A stretch of DNA of 64,000 nt from CP2-2F sp034432555 (GTDB lineage Bacteria > Chloroflexota > Anaerolineae > Aggregatilineales > UBA2796). Location: contig DAOUBW010000002.1 in NCBI GenBank assembly GCA_034432555.1, forward strand, positions 1 to 64,000, in the 5' to 3' direction. The first letter of the stretch is position 1; each line of letters starts with the position of its first letter. This document shows, one piece after another, positions 9,497-18,356 of this stretch. The position numbers were made by a program, and so were the translations under genes. The notes under the pieces are model-generated. The model saw only the letters and a program-made list of their open reading frames with translations, had not been told where the DNA came from and did no database searches.

Positions 9497-9918
9497 ATAC
9501 ACACTCCTTATGTTTGGATGCCTTTTGCTCAGCGTTAGACAAAGTCTGCACTTTTTCATCCGCCTCGATATTAACATGCTTTGTATCAAAAACAGGTTAA
9601 GAACTCCTTTTGAGGAGTTAACGCCCGAAAAATTAGGGCGTTCTCTCCCTTAGTTTACCTTTGCCAAAGCTACCCCTATCATGATTTGCTAATCTTCAAA
9701 TTATTGACTAACCTTGTAAAAAAGTATAACATGGCTTCATCGAGCATTTGACAATCTTATGACTAGAAAATCAATAAAACAAAGGATGGGTGTGAGAAAA
9801 ACCCTCTCAAAACCAATGCTTATCAAGGCACGCCAGCACGATTTAAATGTGAAATAGTCTCTGGAAAGAATTTCTCTTGCGAGGCTCTCTATAAATTTTA
9901 CGCAAGGAGATAAACCCT
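9497..9918. other. Divergent intergenic region between the solute-binding gene and the sigma factor
   Basis: An AT-rich stretch of 422 bp without a plausible gene. The left part holds two adjacent hairpins (9602-9642). The right part holds candidate promoters for the sigma factor: TTGACA at 9748-9753 with TCAATA/CAATAA 17-18 bp later, and a weaker TTGACT (9704-9709) with TATAAC (9725-9730) at a short 15-bp spacing. A strong ribosome site (AAGGAGA) lies just before 9919. Confidence 0.5.
9602..9642. repeat. Two adjacent short inverted repeats
   Basis: AACTCC (9602-9607) pairs with GGAGTT (9614-9619), and AACGCCC (9620-9626) pairs with GGGCGTT (9636-9642), the two hairpins abutting directly. 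They lie about 105-145 bp upstream of the minus-strand solute-binding gene, so they would be in its leader or its promoter region. There is no T-run, so termination is unlikely; a regulator site or RNA leader is possible. Confidence 0.5.
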
Positions 9919-10938
9919 ATGGGTAAGCGTAGCACTACACACACAAAGCCCGTGTCGGAGCCTTTTGAGGCAGACGAACACCAACTAGGCGATCATGCAG
10001 AACGGTCAGCACGTCCTACCCTTGAATTGGACTCCGACCTTGTGCAGTTCTATTTCCGCGACATTCGCCCAGTCTCCTCGCCGTTGGTTGTGGAAGCTGA
10101 ACGCAGCCTCGCCCGCGATGTTCAGCTAGGGCGTCAGGCGCGCCAGCGGCTGCGGCGCGCTGGGGAACTTTCTGAAGAAGAGTGCGAAAACCTTCAACTG
10201 ATGGTCGAAGTGGGCGACCGCGCTCGCCAAGAGTTAATTATGGCGAATACGCGCCTTGTGGTCAGCATCGCCAAGACCTATCAAGGGCGTGGGCTCTCGC
10301 TGGCAGACCTGATCCAAGAGGGCAACTTAGGGTTGATGAAAGCGGTGGATCGCTTTGACCCAGAGCGCGGCGTGCGCCTTAGCACCTACGCCACTTGGTG
10401 GATTCGCCAAACGATTGCGCGTGCGGCTGGGGATAGCGGGCGCACCATCCGTCTGCCCATTAATCAAGGGCAGCGCTGGGGCAGGCTGCGCCGCACCTTT
10501 GAGGAACTTTCGCAACAACTTGGGCGCGAACCTAGCCACGAGGAACTGGCTGCCGCCGCCGATCTGACCGTTGAGCAGGTGCAGGCAACCTTGATCGCCG
10601 CCCGCGAACCCATGCAGATTGACGAATTGGCAGGCGACGAGGAAGACCGCCCGCGTGAGGACTTGCTGGCAGATACCGAGAGCGAGCTGCCCGAACAAGC
10701 AACCAGCCGCCAATTGCTCTCGGAAGCGATTGAGCGCCTGCTGAACATGCTGCCACAGCGCGAAGCGGACATCCTGCGGCTGCGCTATGGCTTTGATGAT
10801 GGCGAAAACCACAGCATGGCACAAATTGGCGAAATCATGGGCTACAGCCGTGAGCGCATCCGCCAATTGCAGCACGAGGCGCTTCATAAACTGCGGATGC
10901 TTGACCGCAACCTGCAACTTGTCGAATATCTGGACTAA
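9919..10938 (+). CDS. RNA polymerase sigma factor, sigma-70 (RpoD/SigA-like)
   Basis: A 339-residue sigma-70 protein that directs RNA polymerase to promoters. Region 1.2 is at DSDLVQFYFRDIRPV (about 38-60). Region 2 covers NTRLVVSIAKTYQGRGLSLADLIQEGNLGLMKAVDRF and the -10-reading YATWWIRQTIARA. Region 3 follows (LREEL-like REPSHEELAAAADL), and region 4 ends with LPQREADILRLRYGF and the helix-turn-helix TMAQIGEIMGYSRERIRQLQ-type segment reading SMAQIGEIMGYSRERIRQ. It lacks a long acidic region 1.1, so it is a short primary or group 2 factor. The start is supported by AAGGAGA 8 bp upstream. It appears monocistronic, with a hairpin just downstream. The -10/-35 promoters seen across the window fit recognition by this type of factor. 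Confidence 0.95.
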   Translation: MGKRSTTHTKPVSEPFEADEHQLGDHAERSARPTLELDSDLVQFYFRDIRPVSSPLVVEAERSLARDVQLGRQARQRLRRAGELSEEECENLQLMVEVGDRARQELIMANTRLVVSIAKTYQGRGLSLADLIQEGNLGLMKAVDRFDPERGVRLSTYATWWIRQTIARAAGDSGRTIRLPINQGQRWGRLRRTFEELSQQLGREPSHEELAAAADLTVEQVQATLIAAREPMQIDELAGDEEDRPREDLLADTESELPEQATSRQLLSEAIERLLNMLPQREADILRLRYGFDDGENHSMAQIGEIMGYSRERIRQLQHEALHKLRMLDRNLQLVEYLD

Positions 10939-10986
10939 GCGCGAGTCTGCGGACGCTGTGTCCACCTGAATCTCTCCCCTTTCGGT

Positions 10987-11018
10987 CGCACCCTTGCTAG
11001 GTCTATAGCAGGGGTGCG
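10987..11018. terminator. Hairpin downstream of the sigma factor, possibly bidirectional
   Basis: A 13-bp stem with one mismatch or wobble: CGCACCCTTGCTA (10987-10999) pairs with TAGCAGGGGTGCG (11006-11018) around a short loop. It lies between the convergent sigma-factor and CDF genes. The following bases are not a clean T-run (GCTGTTGTGG), so efficiency is uncertain. Confidence 0.55.
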
Positions 11019-11070
11019 GCTGTTGTGGGAAGGGGCTTAAGCGTCTGGTGTGTCAGTCTGCGCGCTGCGC

Positions 11071-12459
11071 TCAGTCGGCGGGCTCGGTGTGAATGGTAAC
11101 ACGCTGCACAAAAGCCACCTCGCTGCGGATGTGCGTCTCGACCTGCTCGGCAATGGTGTGCGCCTCTTGGACGCTCATGCTGCCCGGCAGCGCACAGCGC
11201 AGCATCACCGCATAGCCACCCGCCACCATCCGCACAGTGGCATCACCCCACACCGCATCCGGATAAGTGCGGCGCGCCACTTGCAGCGCCTGCTCACGCA
11301 GCACAATCGCGCTGCCGCTGTGCAGCACCACATCCGCCTGACGGCTGGCTGGCTCAATATGGGTGATCACGTTGCAAATTTCGGGCATGGTGGCGCGCAC
11401 CCGATCTTCAAGGTCGGTGACTTGTGCGTGGGCAGCAGCGAGCGTGAGCAGTGGCGAAACTTCAACGTGCATCTCCAGGGCGATGCCTTCAGGCGTCACA
11501 ATTTCCGTCACCTCATGCACAGCCAAGCCCAACGCATCGGCGACGGAGCGCACCGCAATCGCTCGATCTGGCGGCGTGGCGTAGTGTGGCTGCACCTGCA
11601 CCTGCACTTCCGCTACACCGCTCAGCGATTCCTTCAAGCGCGTTTGAATTTCACCGACGATGGCAGAAGCACGCTCTGTGGTGGTGGCAGGCTGCACGCG
11701 CACCTCGACATCCGCGTGAACGGCATCCGAAGGGCCGCGGCTGCGAATGCGGCTGACCGACTCGACGCCCGCCACGCCTTCCACCACACGCTGCACAGCC
11801 TCCGGATCGAGCGCGGCGCGGTCTGCCAATACTTGCGTGGTCTGCTGCAAAATGGTGAAAGCAGTCCGCCCGATGAGCGCCACAATCAGCAACGCAACAA
11901 GGGTATCTGCCCATGTGACGCCCAGCAGCGTAAAAATAAGGCTGCCAATGACCGAGAGCGAGATGAAAATATCGACCCGCGTCTGCGCGGCATCTGCCAA
12001 CAGCACAGCGGAGCGCAAGCGCCGCCCTTGTGCCGTCTCGTACAGAACCACCACAATATTAATGACCATTGTGATGATCATCACCGCAAAGCTGAGCGGC
12101 GAAACATCAGGCGTGCTGCCATTCAGCAGGCGGTCAAGGGCAGTCGTCAGGATTTCCCACGCGGCAACCAACAACAAACCGCCAATGGCAAGCGTGGCGA
12201 GCGTCTCAAACCGACGGTGTCCGTAGGGATGGTCAGCATCGGGTGGTTGCCCGGCAATAGCGGCAGCCGCCATCCCGATCAGGTTTGAGGAAGCATCCAT
12301 GGTGGAGTGAAAGCCATCGGCAACCATTGCCAGTGTGCCAGTCAGCACACCGATGATCAACTTGGCGGCAGCCACGCAAGCGTTTGCCACCAGCACACGC
12401 CGCAGCACGCGCCGCACTTGATCAAACCGCTTGGAATCAGGCAGCGACAATGCGCTCAT
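11071..12459 (-). CDS. Cation diffusion facilitator (CDF) family metal transporter
   Basis: A 462-residue proton-coupled divalent-metal exporter of the CDF family. Six transmembrane helices fill about residues 20-220, followed by a long C-terminal cytoplasmic region of about 240 residues that looks like two or more ferredoxin-like dimerisation domains, longer than the usual single one. TM2 carries MVADGFHSTMDASSN (HxxxD) and the loop has the family signature HPYGHRRFETLA. In TM5 the expected HxxxD motif reads QTRVD (ADAAQTRVDIF), so the usual His ligand is replaced by Gln, which may alter metal selectivity. It stands alone, convergent with the sigma factor and downstream-facing away from minE. 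Confidence 0.92.
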   Translation of the reverse strand: MSALSLPDSKRFDQVRRVLRRVLVANACVAAAKLIIGVLTGTLAMVADGFHSTMDASSNLIGMAAAAIAGQPPDADHPYGHRRFETLATLAIGGLLLVAAWEILTTALDRLLNGSTPDVSPLSFAVMIITMVINIVVVLYETAQGRRLRSAVLLADAAQTRVDIFISLSVIGSLIFTLLGVTWADTLVALLIVALIGRTAFTILQQTTQVLADRAALDPEAVQRVVEGVAGVESVSRIRSRGPSDAVHADVEVRVQPATTTERASAIVGEIQTRLKESLSGVAEVQVQVQPHYATPPDRAIAVRSVADALGLAVHEVTEIVTPEGIALEMHVEVSPLLTLAAAHAQVTDLEDRVRATMPEICNVITHIEPASRQADVVLHSGSAIVLREQALQVARRTYPDAVWGDATVRMVAGGYAVMLRCALPGSMSVQEAHTIAEQVETHIRSEVAFVQRVTIHTEPAD

Positions 12460-12543
12460 CTTATGAGGAATCTCCCGATCAACGATGGGCAGAGTGTAAC
12501 AGGCTTGATCAACACCGTGCAGGCGCGCCTGATCAGCGCGTGC

Positions 12544-12852
12544 TTAGGCATCGTCGGCAGTAGTGCTGTCTGTTAGGCTAACGCTGCCGCTTTGCATCGC
12601 GCGCACCAAAGGAATATCGGCAACCAGCCAGTTATCGCGCTGCCGCTGCTCAAGGTTGATCTCGACTTTATCATGGGCGATAGGCACATATTTCGAGATG
12701 ACTGCGATGATCTCATCCTTCATGCGCTGAATTGTCTCCGGCGGCAGGTCGCTGCGGTCAGTAACCAGCACCAACTGCAAGCGCTCTTTGGCAACATTAC
12801 GGCTGCCCGTCTGATTCCGACGCCCAAGTAGGCGCTCCCAAAAGCTACTCAT
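12544..12852 (-). CDS. minE: Cell division topological specificity factor MinE
   Basis: A protein of about 102 residues that stimulates MinD ATPase and restricts division inhibition to the poles. It begins MSSFWERLLGRR, the amphipathic membrane-binding N-terminus, followed by the MinD-contact and dimerisation region (AKERLQLVLVTDRSDLPPETI, then MKDEIIAVISKYVPI and VEINLEQRQRD). The ATG at 12852 overlaps the last codons and stop of minD by 8 bp, pointing to translational coupling; upstream in-frame starts would run into minD. It is the last gene of minC-minD-minE. Confidence 0.93.
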   Translation of the reverse strand: MSSFWERLLGRRNQTGSRNVAKERLQLVLVTDRSDLPPETIQRMKDEIIAVISKYVPIAHDKVEINLEQRQRDNWLVADIPLVRAMQSGSVSLTDSTTADDA

Positions 12853-13690
12853 CAAACACACTCCCTTGCCGCGCACCAGAGCCACTGAAAAGCCGCGTCA
12901 GCCGCTTGAAAAAGCCTTGTGAAGGGTTGCTATGGGTGTATGGCACGTTCTCGCCTAGCAGACGCCGTGCAATCTCGTTGAATGCCTGCCCTGAGCGCGA
13001 GTTTGCCTCCGGCATTCCGCGATTGCCTGCGATCAAGACGGTTTCATCTTCAGGCACCACGCCGATCAATTGAATGGAGAGGATGTCCGTCACGTCATCG
13101 GCGGAGAGCATTTCGCCGCGCCGCACCATCTCCGCCTTCACGCGATTGATGATCAAGCGTGAGGGTGGGCGCTTCTCTAGCAGTTCGATCATGCCGATGA
13201 TACGATCCGCATCACGGACTGCCGAAACTTCTGGGTTAGTAACAATTAGCACCTCATCAGCAGGCGCTACGGCATTTTTGAAGCCGCGCTCAATGCCCGC
13301 CGGGCTATCAATCAACACAAAGTCAAACTGAGCGCGCAGATCATCGGCAATCCGCACCATTTGGGCAGGGCTAACGGCTGTTTTATCGCGTTTTTGGGCA
13401 GCGGGCAGCACATACAGCTCTGGGTAGGCCTTGTGGCGAATGAGCGCTTGTTGCAGCTGGCAACGCCCTTCGACCACATCCACAATATCATTGACGATGC
13501 GGTTTTCCACGCCCAAGATCAAATCGAGGTTGCGTAAGCCAATATCGGCATCAATACACGCAACGCGCTTGCCCAAGCGTGCCAACGCTGCCGAAAGGTT
13601 GGCGGTCACTGTTGTTTTGCCCACACCGCCCTTGCCCGACGTGATCGTGATCACGCGGTTGGAAGCACCTCTGCCCATTGGCTGCATCAT
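12845..13690 (-). CDS. minD: Septum site-determining ATPase MinD
   Basis: A 281-residue ParA/MinD-type ATPase that recruits MinC to the membrane. The deviant Walker A GKGGVGKTT is near residue 19, followed by CIDADIGLRNLDLILGVENRIVND and the switch II region LIDSPAGIERGF. The C-terminal GFFKRLTRLF is an amphipathic membrane-targeting helix, as expected. The start has a GGGGA ribosome site; a second ATG one codon later is equally possible. It sits 22 bp downstream of minC and overlaps minE. Confidence 0.96.
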   Translation of the reverse strand: MMQPMGRGASNRVITITSGKGGVGKTTVTANLSAALARLGKRVACIDADIGLRNLDLILGVENRIVNDIVDVVEGRCQLQQALIRHKAYPELYVLPAAQKRDKTAVSPAQMVRIADDLRAQFDFVLIDSPAGIERGFKNAVAPADEVLIVTNPEVSAVRDADRIIGMIELLEKRPPSRLIINRVKAEMVRRGEMLSADDVTDILSIQLIGVVPEDETVLIAGNRGMPEANSRSGQAFNEIARRLLGENVPYTHSNPSQGFFKRLTRLFSGSGARQGSVFDE

Positions 13691-13712
13691 CTCTTCCCCC
13701 TGCGATTACCGC

Positions 13713-14405
13713 TTAGCCATCCCACGTCTCTGCTATAATGCGACCTTGCCGCACAAAGGCGATCTCAGGCTTCGGTTTGCGCCGTCGATCTTGTGGCGAA
13801 ACTGTGATATAGCCGGCGATGCGAAGTTGGGTTGGCGCAAGGTCAAGCGCGCATACAAAAGCAGCCTCATCGCCATTGGCACCGGCATGAACGGTGCCGC
13901 GCAGCTTGCCCCACACAATGATGTTGCCGCCTGCCACAATCTCTGCGCCCGGATTCACATCACCGACCACAACCACGCTGCCGCCACTCCGCACGGTGCG
14001 CCCGCTGCGTAAAGTGCGCGCCACCAGCACCGCCGCTGTGCCTACTTCCTCCGAACTTACTTCGGGCAGTTCAAGCTGACCGTGTTCAGCGACCAGCGAC
14101 GTTTCCAGCCCCATATTGCGGGCGGTGCTTTGGGTGGTGGCGCTGGTGCTAACCACAGCCCACAGCGTAATGCCGCGCTTGGTCAGCATCAGGCGCAGGC
14201 TATCCAGCTCATGCGGCAGCACCGGGCGTTCACCCACATTGAGGGCAATGCGCGCTTGTGCGCCGCTGAAAAAGGTGCGGTTTTCATCAATGCGCTTGGC
14301 AAGGCGGGCAACCAGATCGCCCCACTCATCGCCACTCGTCCTCAGGGTGAGCAGCAACCCTTCGCGGATGCCTTTAATTACGATTGAATCATCTCTAGCA
14401 GTCAT
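13713..14405 (-). CDS. minC: Septum site-determining protein MinC
   Basis: About 230 residues; inhibits FtsZ polymerisation together with MinD. The N-terminal domain begins DDSIVIKGIREGLLLTLR, and the C-terminal beta-helix domain carries the repeats GRTVRSGGSVVVVGDVNPGA and GGNIIVWGKLRGTVHAGANG that bind MinD and dimerise. I prefer the ATG at 14405, which puts the conserved N-domain strand at the right distance; a GTG at 14441 is in frame but adds unrelated residues. First gene of the min operon. A possible promoter TTGTGT-17-TAGGAT lies upstream, but it is weak. Confidence 0.93.
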   Translation of the reverse strand: MTARDDSIVIKGIREGLLLTLRTSGDEWGDLVARLAKRIDENRTFFSGAQARIALNVGERPVLPHELDSLRLMLTKRGITLWAVVSTSATTQSTARNMGLETSLVAEHGQLELPEVSSEEVGTAAVLVARTLRSGRTVRSGGSVVVVGDVNPGAEIVAGGNIIVWGKLRGTVHAGANGDEAAFVCALDLAPTQLRIAGYITVSPQDRRRKPKPEIAFVRQGRIIAETWDG

Positions 14406-14622
14406 GAAATTTTGCTTAGAAACACCGAAAACGCTTATCACACTCCAGCCACGCTAATCCTATCACCTTATGCCAAGCAACACAACCTAGCCACCCACAA
14501 AAGCGCGCCACCATGCAGCACATCTTAGCCCAATGCCTTTTTGAAGACGCCTGCCAACTACGGCAAAGTTCATAGCGCCTGTCGGCAGGCGTAGCGCCTT
14601 GTGTCGGGCTGTGCCAAGCTAA

Positions 14623-16407
14623 TCAGGGTTTCGCCACTAGGCGCGGATTGCGCCACATTGCCCACGCATAAAACGGCACGCCGTCGCGCACTGCCGTTTG
14701 ATAGACCAGCACCACCGCCCGCCCGCGCCACGCGCTTAAATCCACGCGGATGGGGATCGGCGCACGCGCCACTTGCACGTCAAACGTCCCCTCGTAAAGA
14801 GTCCGCACATGGCGGTTCTCGCGGATGCCCAAACGGAAATGCGCGCCCGTCTGCGGCACGTCGGGATGCGCCGCCAAGTTCTGCAAATCCACGTAGAGGT
14901 CTGCCTCAAAAAAGACCTGTTCGGCGTCGGGCAGTTGCAGGTATTGCTCGGCAAGGCTGGGCGGATGCTGATACAGCACAACGGCTGCCTCAGGCACAAA
15001 TGCATCCGCCGCGTGCGTCATGAAGACGGGCGGATCGGCGATGCCGTTCAGGAATTGCAAATGCGCCGCTGTGGGCTGTGCTGCGGGCGCAAAATCGTGA
15101 AACCAGTCGCCAAAGGCAGTCAGGCGGTGCGCGCCAAGCTGCTGTGCCGTCGCCAAATAGCCGCCGCGATCCGCATTGACACGGAACAGGCAGTTATCAT
15201 AAGGGGCGCGCAGATAGTTCAGCACGCACAGCCGATCCTCAGGCGTGGCGATGTAAGTTGGTGTGGTCAGGTTGGCGAAGGCATAGCCCAGCAAAGCGCC
15301 GATCAGCAGCGCGCCGTTTGCCGCTCTGATCAGCCACCGTCGCTTGCCCACTTGCCAAACTGCCATCATGCCAAGCATCAGGAGCGCGATCCAAAACAGG
15401 TTGGCTGCCGTCACATAGCGTGAGGTGGTCGGACGCGCCCAAAAGTATTCCAGCAAGTCAGGCTTCACCCGCCCAAGCGAGGCTAAAGCGCCATTGGCAA
15501 GGCACAGCAAGATCAAGGTGATGGGCGCGGCAAAGCTGATCAACGGCACTCTGCGCCACAGGTAGGCAGCGTTGGCAGCCAGCAACGCCACGCCCAAGAG
15601 CGCGATCAGCAGGCTGAGCGCTTGGTAGGCAGGCTCATCTGGCACAAACGGTGCGCCAATGTAGCGCAGCACATACAGCGGATAATCCCAAAGCTGCGCG
15701 CTCACCTCCGTTTGGAAGCCCTGATCAATGAAGGCATAGTTGGTGAAGTACAAGCCGATGTAGAGCGCCGCCGCGCCCAACCAGATGCCGTAGTGAGCAG
15801 GTTTGCGGTAGCCGCGCAGCCACAGCGCCGGCAGCATGGCAAAGGCAAGCGCCAAACCACTCAGATAGGCGTAGCTGGCGCCGATCACACAGGCGATGAT
15901 CGGCAGCAGGCTGCGCCAACCGACCGGTAAGCGCACCAACAGCCAGAGCGCCGCCGCCGTGAACAGCAACCAGAAGAACCACGCCGTCTGAAAGCCCATC
16001 AGCCAGTTTTGGCGCTGCCGCACGGCAAAGATCAGCAGCGCCAGCGGCACTGCCAGCCACAGCGCACTGGGCGCGTGTATTCGGCGCTGGACTGCCAGCA
16101 GCACGCCAAAGCTGAGCGCTGCCAGCCCAAAGCTCACCCACATCTCAACGCGCACATCCCACGCTGCCCACGCCGTGACCAGCGCCGTTGTGAGGTGTGT
16201 GAAGAAAATGCGCGGCTGATCGTGTGGCTTGAGCAAATCCGCCAGACTGAGCGTCCCGTCCACCGTCCGCAGCACAACAGGCGCGCTTGCCTGCCACTCG
16301 TCCCAATGCGGCACGTTCACACCGAAACGGGCGATGAAGGCAGCCGTGATCAGGGCGCTGAGCAGGCACACCAAACCGATAGCAGGGCGGCTTAAGCGCA
16401 GCGTCAT
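14623..16407 (-). CDS. Polytopic membrane protein, GT-C-like (function unknown)
   Basis: About 594 residues, with roughly 10-12 hydrophobic helices over residues 10-400 and a soluble C-terminal domain. After the first helix there is GVNVPHWDEWQAS, resembling the acidic motif after TM1 of GT39/GT-C lipid-sugar-dependent transferases. The C-terminal part is beta-rich and includes a predicted binding-like segment (FEADLYVDLQNLAAHPD). The ATG at 16407 is preferred because it lies 8 bp after the stop of the BatA-like gene; upstream starts would overlap that gene. It is the fourth gene of a DUF58-GT39-VWA cluster, so a role in cell-surface glycans is plausible but unproven. Confidence 0.7.
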   Translation of the reverse strand: MTLRLSRPAIGLVCLLSALITAAFIARFGVNVPHWDEWQASAPVVLRTVDGTLSLADLLKPHDQPRIFFTHLTTALVTAWAAWDVRVEMWVSFGLAALSFGVLLAVQRRIHAPSALWLAVPLALLIFAVRQRQNWLMGFQTAWFFWLLFTAAALWLLVRLPVGWRSLLPIIACVIGASYAYLSGLALAFAMLPALWLRGYRKPAHYGIWLGAAALYIGLYFTNYAFIDQGFQTEVSAQLWDYPLYVLRYIGAPFVPDEPAYQALSLLIALLGVALLAANAAYLWRRVPLISFAAPITLILLCLANGALASLGRVKPDLLEYFWARPTTSRYVTAANLFWIALLMLGMMAVWQVGKRRWLIRAANGALLIGALLGYAFANLTTPTYIATPEDRLCVLNYLRAPYDNCLFRVNADRGGYLATAQQLGAHRLTAFGDWFHDFAPAAQPTAAHLQFLNGIADPPVFMTHAADAFVPEAAVVLYQHPPSLAEQYLQLPDAEQVFFEADLYVDLQNLAAHPDVPQTGAHFRLGIRENRHVRTLYEGTFDVQVARAPIPIRVDLSAWRGRAVVLVYQTAVRDGVPFYAWAMWRNPRLVAKP

Positions 16408-16414
16408 CCACACC

Positions 16415-18340
16415 TCACGGACGGCGTGCCGTGCGGCTGAATTTGCCCGCCGCCGCACCGCGTAAGCGCGGCGCACCCAAGCGCCGATGGTAGATGAACC
16501 ACTCCAGCGCCAACATTACCAAGCCGATCAGCGCCAAGAGCGACCAAAACTCGCGCTGCCCGATCTCTTGCGGCGCTTCCGCCGCCGCGGCATCCGCGCC
16601 GCTGCCAAGCTGCACCGCACGCGGTGTGATGTTACTCTCACTCTCGCTGAACAGATTCACGGCAAAGAATTCTTGGCGCAAAAGCGACTCGCCGCTGTAC
16701 ATATCTACGCTGTAAATGCCAGGTTGGAGCGTCTCGGCATAGATGAGCAGCGGCTGATCGGCGCGGAAGGTGGTTGCCGCGCCGTCAGGGCGGATCACGC
16801 GCACCACGTCGGACTCTGGCGGCGGCTGAATGACGACGGTCTGCCCGATCTGTGCGCTGCCTTCCAAATTGAGCGCACGCGGCGTCTTGTACCATGCCGT
16901 CAGGTTTGCCAGCAGGATCGGATAGGCGATTTTCAGCGGCAAATCCGAATCAAGCAGGTTGAAGGGCAAAATGGCGATGCGCCGTCCTTCAAATTCGCCT
17001 GCCAGCACCAACGCGCCGCCAGCAGCCTCGACCAGTGTATCTGCCCACTCAGCGCGGATTTGGCGGAAAACGCGCACGTTCACATCGTTAAAGCGCAAAT
17101 AACGCGTGCGCGGATCATCAGGCAGCACGCGGATAATCTGCGTTTGGTTGGTCGTGCCGCCAACTGAATACAGGTTATTAGGCGGCAGATCGGGCGGCGG
17201 ATTGACGATTAGGATGTTGGAATCGGGCAGCGTGGTTGGCAGCCAGCCGTCAAAGACATATAGATCGTAGCGCTCAGCGGGCAAGCCGCGATCAGGATCG
17301 CCGCGATAGACCTGCCAAGCGTTCAAGGCAGCCAAGCCGCGCTCTAAGAAGGTGTTGCCCTTTGTCATCACGACGGCGCGCCCGGCAATGACAGGCGTAT
17401 AGACGGCATAGGCGGTGTCATCAATGCTGAGGTGATCAGGCAGCGTGCTGCTGGCAGGGCGCGTCAACTGCGCTTCCACACGCCGAAACTCGGCGGGCAA
17501 ATCGCTAACGGTCAGGTCGAGGTAGCTGTTGGCGGCAATCTGGTAAGGTGCAGCGCTGTGCAGCGTCCCATCAAGGTTGAGGCTGAAGATCACATCAGCA
17601 GCCTGATCGCCATAGTTGGTGAGTCGGGCGTAAATTTGCGCCCCGCGCACAGGATCATCGCCGGTGGCAAGCGCACTGATTGCCATATTCTGCCCAGAGC
17701 TGCCGATCGGCACATGGCGCACTTCACCGTAGAGCGTTAGGTCGAGGTTAGCTGGCACGCCGCCATCGCTCAGCAGCAAGATCGTGAACTTCTCGGCACC
17801 CTGCGCGCCGGCAGCGGCAAGGGTCAGCGCGGCGTTCCAGTCCGGAATGCCTTTGCTCAGCGTCATGCGCGCTAAGGCGGCGCGCAGTCGGCTGCGGTCG
17901 CTGGTATAGTTTTCCAGCACTTCGGCGCTTTCCGCCACACGGATGATCGCCACGTTATCGTCGTCGCCCAGCGTGTCCACGGTCTCTAGGGCAAAGCGGC
18001 GGGCTGCCTCAAAGCGGTTGGGCTGCACATCAGTGGCGTTCATGCTGGCGGAAGCGTCAATCAGCAGCGCGGTGCGTCCGCTGGTCAGGGTTGGCACTTC
18101 GCTATAGGGGCGTGCCAATGCCAGCACCAACGCGGCAAGGATCAGCAGTTGCAGAAACAAGAGCAGGTTACGGCGCAAGCGCTGCCACGGCGCGTTTGCC
18201 TCGCGGTCTTGCAAAAGCTGCCGCCACAACAAGGTGCTGCTCACCTGCACCTCACGGCGGCGCAGGCGCAACATATAGAGCAAGATAATCGGCACAGCCA
18301 ACACGCTGAGCAGCAACCCTAACGGCGCAAGGAAGGACAT
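16415..18340 (-). CDS. BatA-like membrane protein with von Willebrand A domain
   Basis: A 641-residue membrane protein. The N-terminus (LAPLGLLLSVLAVPIILLYM, then two helices) matches the BatA/aerotolerance N-terminal module. A VWA domain follows with the metal-ion site ALLIDASASMNATDV (near residue 92). A long soluble region comes next, and a final transmembrane helix lies near residues 605-625 (FWSLLALIGLVMLALEWFIYH). Such proteins usually work with MoxR AAA ATPases and DUF58 proteins; a DUF58 gene is two genes upstream in the same operon, but no MoxR gene is visible in the window. A GGAAAG ribosome site precedes the start. Confidence 0.88.
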   Translation of the reverse strand: MSFLAPLGLLLSVLAVPIILLYMLRLRRREVQVSSTLLWRQLLQDREANAPWQRLRRNLLLFLQLLILAALVLALARPYSEVPTLTSGRTALLIDASASMNATDVQPNRFEAARRFALETVDTLGDDDNVAIIRVAESAEVLENYTSDRSRLRAALARMTLSKGIPDWNAALTLAAAGAQGAEKFTILLLSDGGVPANLDLTLYGEVRHVPIGSSGQNMAISALATGDDPVRGAQIYARLTNYGDQAADVIFSLNLDGTLHSAAPYQIAANSYLDLTVSDLPAEFRRVEAQLTRPASSTLPDHLSIDDTAYAVYTPVIAGRAVVMTKGNTFLERGLAALNAWQVYRGDPDRGLPAERYDLYVFDGWLPTTLPDSNILIVNPPPDLPPNNLYSVGGTTNQTQIIRVLPDDPRTRYLRFNDVNVRVFRQIRAEWADTLVEAAGGALVLAGEFEGRRIAILPFNLLDSDLPLKIAYPILLANLTAWYKTPRALNLEGSAQIGQTVVIQPPPESDVVRVIRPDGAATTFRADQPLLIYAETLQPGIYSVDMYSGESLLRQEFFAVNLFSESESNITPRAVQLGSGADAAAAEAPQEIGQREFWSLLALIGLVMLALEWFIYHRRLGAPRLRGAAAGKFSRTARRP

Positions 18341-18356
18341 ATGACGTAACTTTCCA

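Noticed and set aside
9704..9730. TTGACT...TATAAC as the main sigma-factor promoter
   Set aside because: The spacer is only 15 bp; the TTGACA at 9748 with a 17-18 bp spacer is a better candidate.
11050..12288. A 412-codon open frame on the plus strand
   Set aside because: It is antisense to the CDF transporter, which carries all family motifs; the antisense reading is a composition artefact of GC-rich coding DNA.
14576..14591. CGCCTG-TCGG-CAGGCG hairpin as a terminator of the GT-C operon
   Set aside because: No T-run on the relevant strand and a short stem; kept only as a possible structure.
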